DNA from: Thermoplasmata archaeon
Lineage (GTDB): Archaea > Thermoplasmatota > Thermoplasmata > Halarchaeoplasmatales > Halarchaeoplasmataceae
DNA: 19,610 nucleotides
Reading direction: 5' to 3'
Assembly: GCA_019594025.1 (NCBI GenBank)
Contig: JAFDUB010000021.1
Coordinates: 1-19,610, forward strand
This document shows, in pieces, positions 1-7,466 of the stretch (within the stretch, counting starts at the first letter, position 1; each line of letters begins with the position of its first letter). The notes below the pieces were generated by a model, which saw only the letters and a list, made by a program, of their open reading frames with translations, did not search any database and was not told the DNA's origin. The position numbers and the translations under genes were made by a program.

Positions 1-84
1 ATGGACTTTGCAGTATCACCTACAGCCAAATCCTCTCCCTCCAACGAGGATAAGATTGATTTGAAAGAGGGTGATGATGAATGA
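1..84 (+). CDS. rps5: C-terminal end of ribosomal protein uS5 (partial)
   Basis: Frame 1 is open from the window edge to a TGA at 82-84, giving the last 27 residues of a protein that starts outside the window. The tail is acidic and low in complexity, ending in EGDDE, and has no diagnostic motif. The uS5 call rests on gene order: in archaeal spc operons uS5 lies directly before uL30. The stop overlaps the next start as ATGA, the tight spacing expected of translationally coupled ribosomal genes. The reading frame and stop are seen directly. The identity is inferred from context. Confidence 0.7.
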   Translation: MDFAVSPTAKSSPSNEDKIDLKEGDDE

Positions 85-569
85 AATACGTTGTTTTAAG
101 AATTAGGAGTTCAAGAGAATCATCAGATATTCAGGACCGAACCCTTCGTCAAATGCATCTTACCAAGGTCAATCACTGCTCACTTTTACCTGTTAGTGGT
201 TCGGTGGAGGGCATGATCAAAAGGGTTCAGCATATGGTCACATGGGGTGAGATAGAGTCCGATACTCTCACGATGCTTCTACGCCACCGAGCTACAAACG
301 GAGGTTTGACAGATGAAATGGTTTCAGAGAACACTGATCTAAAATCCGTGGACGAGTTCGCAGCGGCGTTGCTGTCCGGGGATGCTGATTTTTCAGATAT
401 ACCGGGTTTAAAAAATCTATTTAGACTTCATCCGCCTAAGGGTGGATATAAAGGTATCAAGAAACATTGCAAGAACGGCGGTTCCCTGGGTTATCGAGGT
501 ACGGAAATCAAATCACTTTTGGAAAGGATGTTGGGGCCAGAGATAAATGAAGGTGAATTAAATGGGTAA
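81..569 (+). CDS. rpl30: 50S ribosomal protein uL30 (L30/L7 family)
   Basis: This encodes 162 residues of the archaeal/eukaryotic-type large-subunit protein uL30, longer than the roughly 60-residue bacterial L30. The N-terminus YVVLRIRSSRES is the typical first beta strand and turn of the L30 ferredoxin-like fold. The segment LTKVNHCSLLP and the C-terminal GGSLGYRGTEIKSLLERML match the archaeal family. The start ATG overlaps the preceding stop, with GGTGATG lying upstream as ribosome-binding site. The end overlaps the uL15 start by 8 bases. It belongs to the spc operon and should be co-transcribed with the genes around it. Confidence 0.96.
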   Translation: MKYVVLRIRSSRESSDIQDRTLRQMHLTKVNHCSLLPVSGSVEGMIKRVQHMVTWGEIESDTLTMLLRHRATNGGLTDEMVSENTDLKSVDEFAAALLSGDADFSDIPGLKNLFRLHPPKGGYKGIKKHCKNGGSLGYRGTEIKSLLERMLGPEINEGELNG

Positions 570-990
570 GAAAAAGACAAAAAAACATAGAGGTTCAAGA
601 ACTCATGGCCGGGGTATCAAAGGTGGAAGAGGTGCTGGTGAGCGCGGTGGGAGAGGTAAAGCCGGATTACAGAAGCATAAGTATATATCCACCGTCAAAA
701 AGGATCCAAATTACTTTGGTCCCAAAGGTTTCTCCAGACCACAAGGTCTCGTTGAAGAGGTTGAAACCATCAACATTTTAGATGTGGAAATGAAGATGGA
801 TCGATTTGTCCAACAAGGCTTTGCAAAAAAAGAAGGCTCCGTATACCATGTTGATCTTTCTAAAGCAGGGTACGATAAACTTTTGGGCGGCGGTAAGGCA
901 CGTTATCAGATGAAGATAAAAGTACCTTCCTCCAGTGAAAGAGCAGTTGTAAAGGTTCAGGAAGCAGGAGGGGAGGTAATAACTGAGTGA
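562..990 (+). CDS. rpl15: 50S ribosomal protein uL15
   Basis: This encodes 142 residues. The highly basic Gly/Arg/Lys-rich N-terminus (KKTKKHRGSRTHGRG followed by KGGRGAGERGGRGKAG) is the RNA-penetrating extension of uL15. The C-terminal half, including YHVDLSKAGYDKLLGGGKA, is the globular domain. It is a large-subunit protein bound to 23S rRNA. The ATG at 562 lies inside the last codons of uL30, with AGGTG about 7 bases upstream, so coupled translation is likely. SecY follows 19 bases later, the conserved spc order. Confidence 0.96.
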   Translation: MGKKKTKKHRGSRTHGRGIKGGRGAGERGGRGKAGLQKHKYISTVKKDPNYFGPKGFSRPQGLVEEVETINILDVEMKMDRFVQQGFAKKEGSVYHVDLSKAGYDKLLGGGKARYQMKIKVPSSSERAVVKVQEAGGEVITE

Positions 991-1009
991 ATTGAAGGAG
1001 CGAATATAG

Positions 1010-2581
1010 ATGGCTAAGGATGAAAAGAGTCGGCTGTACAAGTTGAAACCCCTTGTCGAGCGCATGCCAATGGTTAAAAAACCCGATGGGCATGTGCACT
1101 TCAAGACCAAGATAATATACACCATTTTGATCCTGTTGATATACTTCGTCATGACCAACATAATAATATATGGTCTCGACGCAGAAAGAACTCTGGATCT
1201 CTTCGCCCAGTTCAGGGCGATATTTGCTGGTGAGTCCGGCTCTTTCGTCCATTTAGGTATAACGCCAATAGTAAATGCGTCCATTATGATGCAGCTCTTT
1301 CAAGGAGCAGAGATCGTAAATCTTGATATGAAAGATGACGAAGATAAGGCTTTATATCAAAACACACAGAAGTTTTTGGTAATCATAATGATACTGGTAC
1401 AGGCCGTACCTCAGGCCTTCGGATACTTACATCCAAGTACTAACCTTGTTGGTGCGATAGATGGAGTCTTTGCTGGACAAGGAATGATGTTAGCACGGAT
1501 TATTATTGTATCACAGATTGCCATAGGAGGTTACTTTCTGTTCCTAATGGATGAAGTTGTATCCAAGTGGGGTATAGGAAGCGGTATCAGTCTTTTCATA
1601 GTTGCGGGAGTTGCACAAGGTATATTTACCGGAACTTTCAACTGGGCCCCGACGCCCGGTGGAGAAACTGCAGTGCCTTCAGGAGCTATTCCCAAGACTA
1701 TACACATTGTTCAAAACAGCTCTTCATCTGAACTCGTTAGAGGTGGCTTTGAAGAAATTCTTTTACATCAACCCAATCCTCTTTTTGGACTAGTTACCAC
1801 TATCGTTATTTTCCTGATAATTGCTTACGTTGAATCCTCGAGGATAGAGCTACCATTATCACATGGACGGGCACGTGGAGCTAGAGGTAGATATCCAATC
1901 AAGTTGATATATACCTCCGTAATGCCTGTTATTCTCGTAGCCGCTTTGATGGCCAACATCAACTTGTTTGCCATGCTGTTTTATACTAATCCATCCTTCC
2001 AGAACTTCCCAATGTTAGGTGGACAGTGGTGGCTGGGTGTGTTCCCACCCGGCAGTACAGAACCTATAGCTGGGGGGGCTTGGTATCTCTCTAACGTCAA
2101 CGGTCTTCAAGAGTGGCTTCTGCCACTTATTTCAGAGAGGTACGCGGGCATGATGTCCCCTGAAGGTGTGGATTGGAGTTACAGTAAGCTGCAGCTGGTG
2201 GCACGGGTTATAGTTCACTTCACTTTCATGACTGTTGCATGTCTGCTCTTTGCTAATTTCTGGGTGAAAACAACTAACATGGACGCCGAATCGGTGGCCG
2301 AGCAGATCCAGGACAGCGGCATGCAAATTCCAGGATTCAGACGTGATCCTAGGGTTCTCAAGAAAGTTCTCGAGAGATACATTCCCACTATTACCAGTTT
2401 CAGCGGTATATTCATGGGGGCACTTGCAGCAGGTTCTAACATGTTGGGATCTGTGGGTGGTGCAACCGGTATCAGTATTTTCCTAGCCGTGAGTATATTG
2501 GTGCAGCTTTATGAGCAGATTGGTAAGGAACAGATGATGGAGATGCATCCTGTACTCCGAGATTTCTTCGGTAGTCAGTAG
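1010..2581 (+). CDS. secY: Preprotein translocase subunit SecY
   Basis: This is the 523-residue pore subunit of the Sec61/SecYEG channel, which moves unfolded proteins across or into the cytoplasmic membrane. The N-terminus YKLKPLVERMPMVKKPDGHV is the archaeal amphipathic helix before TM1, and about ten hydrophobic helices follow. The TM2 region includes GITPIVNASIMMQLF. The ribosome-facing loops are visible: SSRIELPLSHGRARGARG, with its conserved arginines, and MQIPGFRRDP, with the IPGFR motif. It is longer than a typical archaeal SecY (about 430-490 residues). The extra length is in two outward-facing Gly/Pro/Trp-containing loops at about residues 208-245 and 325-390. AAGGAG precedes the ATG by 9 bases. 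No adenylate kinase gene follows, unlike many euryarchaeal spc operons. Confidence 0.97.
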   Translation: MAKDEKSRLYKLKPLVERMPMVKKPDGHVHFKTKIIYTILILLIYFVMTNIIIYGLDAERTLDLFAQFRAIFAGESGSFVHLGITPIVNASIMMQLFQGAEIVNLDMKDDEDKALYQNTQKFLVIIMILVQAVPQAFGYLHPSTNLVGAIDGVFAGQGMMLARIIIVSQIAIGGYFLFLMDEVVSKWGIGSGISLFIVAGVAQGIFTGTFNWAPTPGGETAVPSGAIPKTIHIVQNSSSSELVRGGFEEILLHQPNPLFGLVTTIVIFLIIAYVESSRIELPLSHGRARGARGRYPIKLIYTSVMPVILVAALMANINLFAMLFYTNPSFQNFPMLGGQWWLGVFPPGSTEPIAGGAWYLSNVNGLQEWLLPLISERYAGMMSPEGVDWSYSKLQLVARVIVHFTFMTVACLLFANFWVKTTNMDAESVAEQIQDSGMQIPGFRRDPRVLKKVLERYIPTITSFSGIFMGALAAGSNMLGSVGGATGISIFLAVSILVQLYEQIGKEQMMEMHPVLRDFFGSQ

Positions 2582-2600
2582 CGTTCAGAGGTGTAATCAA

Positions 2601-3281
2601 TTGAGTGAAGAAGAGTCGGTAGAGGAAGAATCCGCCCCGGAACAGCCGGTCAAAATGTTCAACTGGAAACGATTTGGATATATGTTCTTGGCTATTCTCA
2701 CGTTAATGGTTTTTATAGACCAAGAACTTCGTTATTCTTTGGGTAACGCAATAGGCAGGCCGCTCTTCGCAGTAGTCGGCTTCGATGGTCAGTATCCTCT
2801 GGTAACTCTGATTATTGCAGGTACTCTCATGATAGTATTTTCTACCGTGGTTCGGGATTTCATGGTCGATTGGGTCGAGATGGCTGAGCTACAGAAGAAA
2901 ACGGCGGCCTATAACAAAGAACGTATGGACGCCAAGATGGCTAATAAAACCTCTAAATTGAAGAAATTAGATAAGCTTCAACCAAAAGTCTCTGCCATGC
3001 AGATGAAAACCATGAAACCTCAATTCAAGTCCATGATACTCACGACTATCGTTTTTATATCCGTATTTGCCGCCATGTGGACATTTCTAGGTGATTTACC
3101 GAATGATGCCTATGCGACGCCTTGGGAACCCAACGCTAGATATACCAATCAGTTATTATTCTTTCCACAATGGATAATTGTATACATATTGGTGTCCGCT
3201 CCAATCGGCCAAGCTTTGAGAATGGTGCTTCAAATGCTTAAATATAAAAAACGTCTAAACGATATAGAAGACACGGGATAG
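2601..3281 (+). CDS. DUF106 / EMC3-TMCO1-like membrane insertase (Oxa1 superfamily)
   Basis: This encodes 226 residues. After an acidic N-terminal tail come a first TM (about residues 22-40), a second (about 60-78), a charged cytoplasmic hairpin rich in Lys and Met (about 85-140, containing EMAELQKKTAAYNKERMDAK), a TM near 145-162 and a last one near 190-210. This layout, with a coiled-coil hairpin after TM2, is that of archaeal DUF106 proteins, which established work places with EMC3, TMCO1 and GET1 in the Oxa1/YidC insertase superfamily. Its position directly after secY suits a role in membrane-protein insertion. I chose the TTG start because GAGGTG lies 7 bases upstream. It is separated from cmk by 2 bases. 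Confidence 0.88.
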   Translation: MSEEESVEEESAPEQPVKMFNWKRFGYMFLAILTLMVFIDQELRYSLGNAIGRPLFAVVGFDGQYPLVTLIIAGTLMIVFSTVVRDFMVDWVEMAELQKKTAAYNKERMDAKMANKTSKLKKLDKLQPKVSAMQMKTMKPQFKSMILTTIVFISVFAAMWTFLGDLPNDAYATPWEPNARYTNQLLFFPQWIIVYILVSAPIGQALRMVLQMLKYKKRLNDIEDTG

Positions 3282-3283
3282 GG

Positions 3284-3823
3284 ATGATTAACAATATTGT
3301 AACGATAAGCGGACTTCCCGGCAGTGGTACTTCCACCGCAGCTAGGTTCTTGGCTCAAAAAACGGGCATGGATCTTTCGAACAGCGGCGATGTTTTCCGA
3401 TCACTCGCTAAAGAACACGGAGTAAGTCTTGAGGAGTTTAGTGAGATGGCCGAAAGAGACTCTTCTTTTGACTTAGAGCTCGACCAGCGCATGCTTGAAC
3501 TTGCAAAGTCCGGTACGATCTTAGAGGGCAGGTTAACAGGGCAGCTGCTTCATAAAGAGGGCATAGCTTCCTACAAAGTTTGGCTGGAAGCATCTCTGGA
3601 GGTAAGGGTAAAACGCATAGCGAGGAGAGAGGGAGTTGAACCTGAAGAAATCCGGCAACAGGTAATAATGAGAGAAAATAGTGAATTCAAAAGATACAGT
3701 AAATATTACGATATAGATCTAGCTGATAAAGGGATATACGATTTGGTAACCGATTCTGAAAAACACGGTCCCGAAGAGATAGTTGATAAAATTATAGAGG
3801 GTGCTAGTATTGAAGTATGTTAG
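3284..3823 (+). CDS. cmk: Cytidylate kinase, archaeal type
   Basis: This encodes a 179-residue P-loop kinase that phosphorylates CMP/dCMP to the diphosphate in pyrimidine salvage. The Walker A motif GLPGSGTST is at residues 9-17, followed by LSNSGDVFR (the nucleotide monophosphate-binding segment) and LEGRLTGQLL. The lid region has VKRIARREG. Short length and the GSGTST loop fit the archaeal Cmk family. The gene lies in the usual archaeal spc tail, between the DUF106 gene and cbf5, and its last codons overlap the start of the latter. The ATG follows the previous stop by 2 bases, so coupling is likely. Confidence 0.93.
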   Translation: MINNIVTISGLPGSGTSTAARFLAQKTGMDLSNSGDVFRSLAKEHGVSLEEFSEMAERDSSFDLELDQRMLELAKSGTILEGRLTGQLLHKEGIASYKVWLEASLEVRVKRIARREGVEPEEIRQQVIMRENSEFKRYSKYYDIDLADKGIYDLVTDSEKHGPEEIVDKIIEGASIEVC

Positions 3824-4763
3824 AGACCGAATCCATACCCTTTCTCCCTACGGCGAGTATCCTGAAAACAGAGCAGTTGACGATTTAATCGAAAGGAGCA
3901 TAGTGGTGATCGACAAACCATCCGGTCCAACCAGCCATCAAATTTCCGCTTGGGTTCAGAATATGTGTGGTATGAAGGCCGGGCACAGCGGAACACTCGA
4001 TCCGAAGGTAACAGGGGTTCTTCCAATAGGTCTGGGCCACTCCGTTAGGGTAACTGACTTATTACACGCGGCACCAAAAGAGTATATCGCCGCAGTAAAG
4101 TTTCACGGCAATATCGGCAAAAAAACGGTTTCTTCTCTTGTTAAAGAATTTGTCGGAGAGATATATCAGACCCCTCCTCTTAGGTCGGGTGTAAAACGCC
4201 GTATCCGAAAGAGAACCGTATACGAGATTGAAATACTAGATCATGACCAAAAGGAGTACCTGATGCGGGTACGCTGTCAGTCAGGTACTTACGTACGCAC
4301 TCTCTGTAAAGATATGGGAAAGGCTGCAGGTACTGGTGCCAATATGATGCAGCTTAGAAGGGTCGAGGCCGGCGGTTTCAAAGAAAGTGACTGTAGCACT
4401 CTACAGGATCTCAAAGATGCCTTTGAGTTTTATACAGAAGGAGATCCCAGCTGGTTATCCTCACTTCTTCTGCCCTACGAGAGATCATTGGAACTGTATC
4501 CTGGAATCAAGGTTAAAGACACTGCTGCTGGTAGTATCCTCAATGGTGCAGATCTAGCGGTTCCTGGGATTTTGGAGATGGACGAATTCCATAAGGGAGA
4601 CCATGTGGTTCTGTATTCTGCTAAAAATGAGGGATTGGCCTATGGTGTAGCTCTATTTGATGCTTCTCAGATAATTGAGATGGATCAAGGTTTAGTGGTC
4701 AAGACTAACAGGGTTTTCAAACCCACGGGTAGTTATCCATCACAATGGAAAGAACATAAATAA
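3810..4763 (+). CDS. truB: tRNA/rRNA pseudouridine synthase Cbf5 (TruB family, PUA domain)
   Basis: This is the archaeal Cbf5/TruB enzyme, 317 residues from the chosen start. It makes pseudouridine in rRNA as the catalytic subunit of H/ACA guide complexes and can also act on tRNA U55. The catalytic motif HSGTLDPKVTG places the nucleophilic aspartate at about residue 64. VVIDKPSGPTSHQ is the family's first motif, and SGTYVRTLCKDMG is the conserved motif III region. The C-terminal 75 or so residues (GSILNGADLAVPG onward) form a PUA RNA-binding domain. The longest frame begins with GTG at 3801, but GAGGTG at 3796-3801 sits 8 bases before TTG 3810, so I favour TTG. The gene overlaps the cmk end. 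Confidence 0.94.
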   Translation: MKYVRDRIHTLSPYGEYPENRAVDDLIERSIVVIDKPSGPTSHQISAWVQNMCGMKAGHSGTLDPKVTGVLPIGLGHSVRVTDLLHAAPKEYIAAVKFHGNIGKKTVSSLVKEFVGEIYQTPPLRSGVKRRIRKRTVYEIEILDHDQKEYLMRVRCQSGTYVRTLCKDMGKAAGTGANMMQLRRVEAGGFKESDCSTLQDLKDAFEFYTEGDPSWLSSLLLPYERSLELYPGIKVKDTAAGSILNGADLAVPGILEMDEFHKGDHVVLYSAKNEGLAYGVALFDASQIIEMDQGLVVKTNRVFKPTGSYPSQWKEHK

Positions 4764-4799
4764 TAGTGTATGATTAAGGTCATTTCAGAAATATCGTAT

Positions 4800-4906
4800 G
4801 CCGAGATAGCCTAGCCTGGAACGGCGCGAGCTTGGAGACCCATTCTATTAGGGCCATATAGCTCGTGATGCTCTGCATCTCAAGGGTTCGAATCCCTTTC
4901 TCGGCG
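4800..4906 (+). tRNA. tRNA-Ser(GGA) with a 22-nt intron
   Basis: The acceptor stem 4800-4806 pairs perfectly with 4899-4905, with discriminator G at 4906 and no encoded CCA. The D stem is 4809-4811/4823-4825 and the anticodon stem 4827-4831/4861-4865. The long variable arm has a 5-bp stem (GATGC with GCATC), which is diagnostic for serine. The T arm is 4882-4898 with the TTCGAAT loop. The anticodon loop reads TTGGAG, then an insertion at 4838-4859, then A4860. Removing the 22 bases restores a 7-nt loop with anticodon GGA, so the intron sits at the canonical archaeal 37/38 position. The mature length would be 85 nt. Confidence 0.95.
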
Positions 4907-4941
4907 CTTTTCTCCCCACAATCTTTCGATTTCTAAAAAAA

Positions 4942-4950
4942 TTTATATAT
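4942..4950 (+). promoter_or_regulatory. Archaeal TATA box for the 5011-10233 gene run
   Basis: TTTATATAT preceded by an A-rich BRE-like stretch (TAAAAAAA) lies just after the tRNA-Ser gene. A start about 26 bases downstream of the box centre falls near 4972, which gives a leader of about 39 bases before the ATG at 5011. It is the only strong TATA-like element in the gap and the likely promoter for the genes that follow. Confidence 0.65.
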
Positions 4951-4971
4951 GACCCCCCAGTCCCTTTTCGG

Positions 4972-4990
4972 GGAGTTCGAAAAGAACTTC
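4972..4990 (+). other. Stem-loop at the 5' end of the predicted leader
   Basis: GGAGTTC, loop GAAAA, then GAACTTC: seven pairs including one G-T wobble. The predicted transcription start falls at its first base, so the transcript would begin with this hairpin. The putative ribosome-binding site GGAG at 4996-4999 is just downstream and stays unpaired. It may stabilise the mRNA end or be a regulatory structure. No function can be assigned from sequence. Confidence 0.4.
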
Positions 4991-5010
4991 TTATTGGAGA
5001 AAAAGATACG

Positions 5011-5589
5011 ATGGTGAAAAGCAAGAAAAAAAGAGAGATAAAGGGAACGTCCATATTGACTGGATTCGTTCTACTGGCAATAGCGGTAGTAGCGATAATA
5101 TCGGTTTATCTATTCCCGTGGGTAAGTGGAGATGCTTTGGATATAGGTTTCAGCACCTATTATCGTGAAGCATCAAAGGAATCGGCAATATTTTTACACG
5201 GCAGGTTGGCGGTTTACTCGGCCGTATCTTTAGCTGCCTTCGGTACGGTGATGGTTTTTTCAATGTTTCTAAAGGAACTAGAAGTTATTGAACACAGTTT
5301 TTCAAAATGGATTAATTTTATTTCCCAAATCGCGATAATCGTGCCGGGACTGCTGCTGATATACACCGGTGTTATGTACCAAGGATTGTTTATGGCGATT
5401 ATCCGTGTTATGTTAGAGTCGGACGAGGCCTTTTTTATATGGTTCCCAGCACCTGTTATACTCACGGCATTAGGCGGAACCTCCATGGTAATCGGCTTTC
5501 GAGGTTCGAAAAAAGAATTAAAATCTATAAAATACGAAGAAATAGTTAGTAATTCAAAGCAAAAGGATCGTTCGGAGATGGTGAATTAA
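5011..5589 (+). CDS. Four-helix membrane protein, function unknown
   Basis: This encodes 192 residues that I do not recognise. A basic N-terminus (KSKKKREIKG) is followed by TM1 at about residues 15-38, ending in the motif LFPWVSG. Next come an outward loop, TM2 (about 66-88), TM3 (about 103-126), TM4 (about 142-163) and a charged cytoplasmic tail. The positive-inside pattern suggests both ends are cytoplasmic. The same layout and a Pro-Trp after TM1 appear in the next gene, which starts on the base after this stop, so the two look like diverged duplicates that may work together. It is first in the gene run behind the TATA box at 4942. Confidence 0.8.
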   Translation: MVKSKKKREIKGTSILTGFVLLAIAVVAIISVYLFPWVSGDALDIGFSTYYREASKESAIFLHGRLAVYSAVSLAAFGTVMVFSMFLKELEVIEHSFSKWINFISQIAIIVPGLLLIYTGVMYQGLFMAIIRVMLESDEAFFIWFPAPVILTALGGTSMVIGFRGSKKELKSIKYEEIVSNSKQKDRSEMVN

Positions 5590-6345
5590 ATGAAAGTCAC
5601 TCAAAAATTACTTCGTAACATGATTAAGATGTTGATCAACCTTTCCATTATAGCATTGGTTCTTTCATGGACTCTACCATGGATCATTGAGTTTTCTTCG
5701 GGAATAGATCTATGGTATACTCGGATTAATTTATCGGTTCTTGAAGAGGAGTCATTTGCATATATTTTTGATTATATATTATACGCCGAGCTTGCATATT
5801 GGGGTGCGTTTATATGCTCACTTGTCTTGAGCGTTGCAATCGCAATAAAAAATACTAGTAAACGTATTTCTAATTATCTAATGATGGGCGGCATCCCCCA
5901 TTTAGTGTTCTCCAGCATAGCACTGTTCTTTTCGGTTTGGACCGTGGTAAAACTTCGAGGTATCGAAGAAACTTCGTATAAAATGGGTTTCAACTATGGT
6001 CCCATGTTGATGGCAATACCTTTATTCGTAGTTTCACTCATATTTGTAATCTTAGTTGTTCCTAGGACTATAAAATCCATTCAACGGACGAGGGACGTTA
6101 CCGAAGATAAAGACACTACCATCTACGATGAAAAAGAGGCTATTGAGGAAACTTACTTCGACTGCCCGGTGTGCGGTGAGAAACACAACGACACTTTGTT
6201 AACCTGTAACTCTTGTGGAGCCAATCTCAGCAAAAAATGTCCTCAATGTGATATGCTGGTTAACATACACATAACAAGATGCCCTCAATGCGGATATCAG
6301 GGACAAAAAAGGGAATTAACGCCTGACGGGGTAAAGAGTTATTAA
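5590..6345 (+). CDS. Four-helix membrane protein with C-terminal double zinc ribbon, function unknown
   Basis: This encodes 251 residues. TM1 is at about 12-33 and ends in TLPWIIEF, followed by TM2 (about 64-86), TM3 (about 96-120) and TM4 (about 136-158), a basic stretch and an acidic linker. The cytoplasmic tail carries four CxxC knuckles at Cys 192/195, 206/209, 217/220 and 231/234, the pattern of a double zinc ribbon able to bind two zinc ions. The membrane part resembles the preceding protein in helix layout and the Pro-Trp after TM1. The ATG abuts the previous stop, with GGTG 6 bases upstream, so translation is coupled. Zinc ribbons of this kind often bind protein or nucleic acid, but the partner here is unknown. 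Confidence 0.85.
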   Translation: MKVTQKLLRNMIKMLINLSIIALVLSWTLPWIIEFSSGIDLWYTRINLSVLEEESFAYIFDYILYAELAYWGAFICSLVLSVAIAIKNTSKRISNYLMMGGIPHLVFSSIALFFSVWTVVKLRGIEETSYKMGFNYGPMLMAIPLFVVSLIFVILVVPRTIKSIQRTRDVTEDKDTTIYDEKEAIEETYFDCPVCGEKHNDTLLTCNSCGANLSKKCPQCDMLVNIHITRCPQCGYQGQKRELTPDGVKSY

Positions 6346-6349
6346 TGAG

Positions 6350-7465
6350 ATGCATGTTTCAGAAACTATGAGAACTTATTCCGGTCCCTTTTTGACACAA
6401 AAGGGGTTTATTCAAGCCCAACTCAGCGTAGAAGGCGGTTCAGAGGAATCTGACATTTGGGGGGAAAGAGGTATAGGTTCTATAGTTGATTTTGAAGAGG
6501 GTGGAGCCGAAGGCATACCGGCAATAATCGTACCCACTTTTTACAACGCACACACACACACAGGTGATTCTGTTGTAAAGAAAGTACCGTCAGGTACTTT
6601 AGCTGAAATCGTAGGGCCAAACGGTTTCAAACATGAAGCTTTGGCGAAAGCATCCGAGAAGGAGATGATCCAGGCTTTAAAAGGCTATCTTCAAGATGCT
6701 ATAGATACGGGTATCCGGGACATCGTGGATTTCAGGGAAGGTGGCATTGACGGAATTCGCGTCATTCGTACAGCTTTCGAAGAATTTGAAGAAAGGCTTC
6801 GGCTTCGGATAATGTCTAGACCCTCTCAAAAAAAGTACGATGAGTGGGAATTGAATAAGCTCTTATCACTGTCCGATGGAATAGGTTTGAGTTCGTATCG
6901 TGATTGGAACGAATCCCTTTTGGGTAGAATAGCTCAGGCGGCGGCAAAGATGAGTAAACCTCTATCGATGCACTGCAGTGAGGATGTGAGAGAACCAATA
7001 GATAGTGTAATTGAACTGGGAGTACATCATCTCGTTCATATGGTCGAGGCCACCCAGGACGATTTTTTAGTATGTGTCTTGGAAGATATTCCCGTTGTGG
7101 TTTGCCCTCGTTCGAATATGTTTTTTGGTAAAATCCCCGATATTCCAGGGATGTTAGAGGCCGGTTTAACACCGTGCTTAGGTACCGATAACGCCATGCT
7201 CTCCTCTCCTAACATGTTCAGAGAGATGGAGGCTGCGTTTAGAATATCACGGTTTAAAGGGGAGATTGACCCCCTCGATATTTTGATGATGGCGACATGG
7301 AATCCTAGAAAAGCTTTAAATTTACCTTACTGTATAGGCCCTTCAGAACCCAGGGATGATTCAAAGGAAGATTACATGATACTGAGTCAACCTAGGGGCG
7401 ACCCGGCATACGATGTGGTCACGAGAAAGGCCCCTGACGATGTGTTGGAAATTGTAGAGTGGTAA
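6350..7465 (+). CDS. Amidohydrolase-family metal-dependent deaminase/chlorohydrolase homologue
   Basis: This encodes a 371-residue protein of the amidohydrolase superfamily, closest in motif pattern to the cytosine deaminase/TrzN/SsnA group. Metal-binding motifs are visible: H68-T-H70 in NAHTHTG at the end of strand 1, H208 in SMHCSE, histidines in GVHHLVHMVE (about 225-231) and D280 in LGTDNAMLSSPNMF. A C-terminal motif, MATWNPRKALNL, and a following small beta section match the family. Compared with typical members of about 430 residues it is short at the N-terminal beta domain. The substrate cannot be read from sequence; a purine, pyrimidine or related amine is plausible. An in-frame ATG at 6368 is an alternative start. 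The UspA gene begins 1 base after the stop. Confidence 0.87.
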   Translation: MHVSETMRTYSGPFLTQKGFIQAQLSVEGGSEESDIWGERGIGSIVDFEEGGAEGIPAIIVPTFYNAHTHTGDSVVKKVPSGTLAEIVGPNGFKHEALAKASEKEMIQALKGYLQDAIDTGIRDIVDFREGGIDGIRVIRTAFEEFEERLRLRIMSRPSQKKYDEWELNKLLSLSDGIGLSSYRDWNESLLGRIAQAAAKMSKPLSMHCSEDVREPIDSVIELGVHHLVHMVEATQDDFLVCVLEDIPVVVCPRSNMFFGKIPDIPGMLEAGLTPCLGTDNAMLSSPNMFREMEAAFRISRFKGEIDPLDILMMATWNPRKALNLPYCIGPSEPRDDSKEDYMILSQPRGDPAYDVVTRKAPDDVLEIVEW

Positions 7466-7466
7466 A

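Noticed and set aside
778..1284. Leftward frames across uL15 and secY
   Set aside because: They are antisense shadows of well-supported ribosomal and translocase genes and have no ribosome-binding site.
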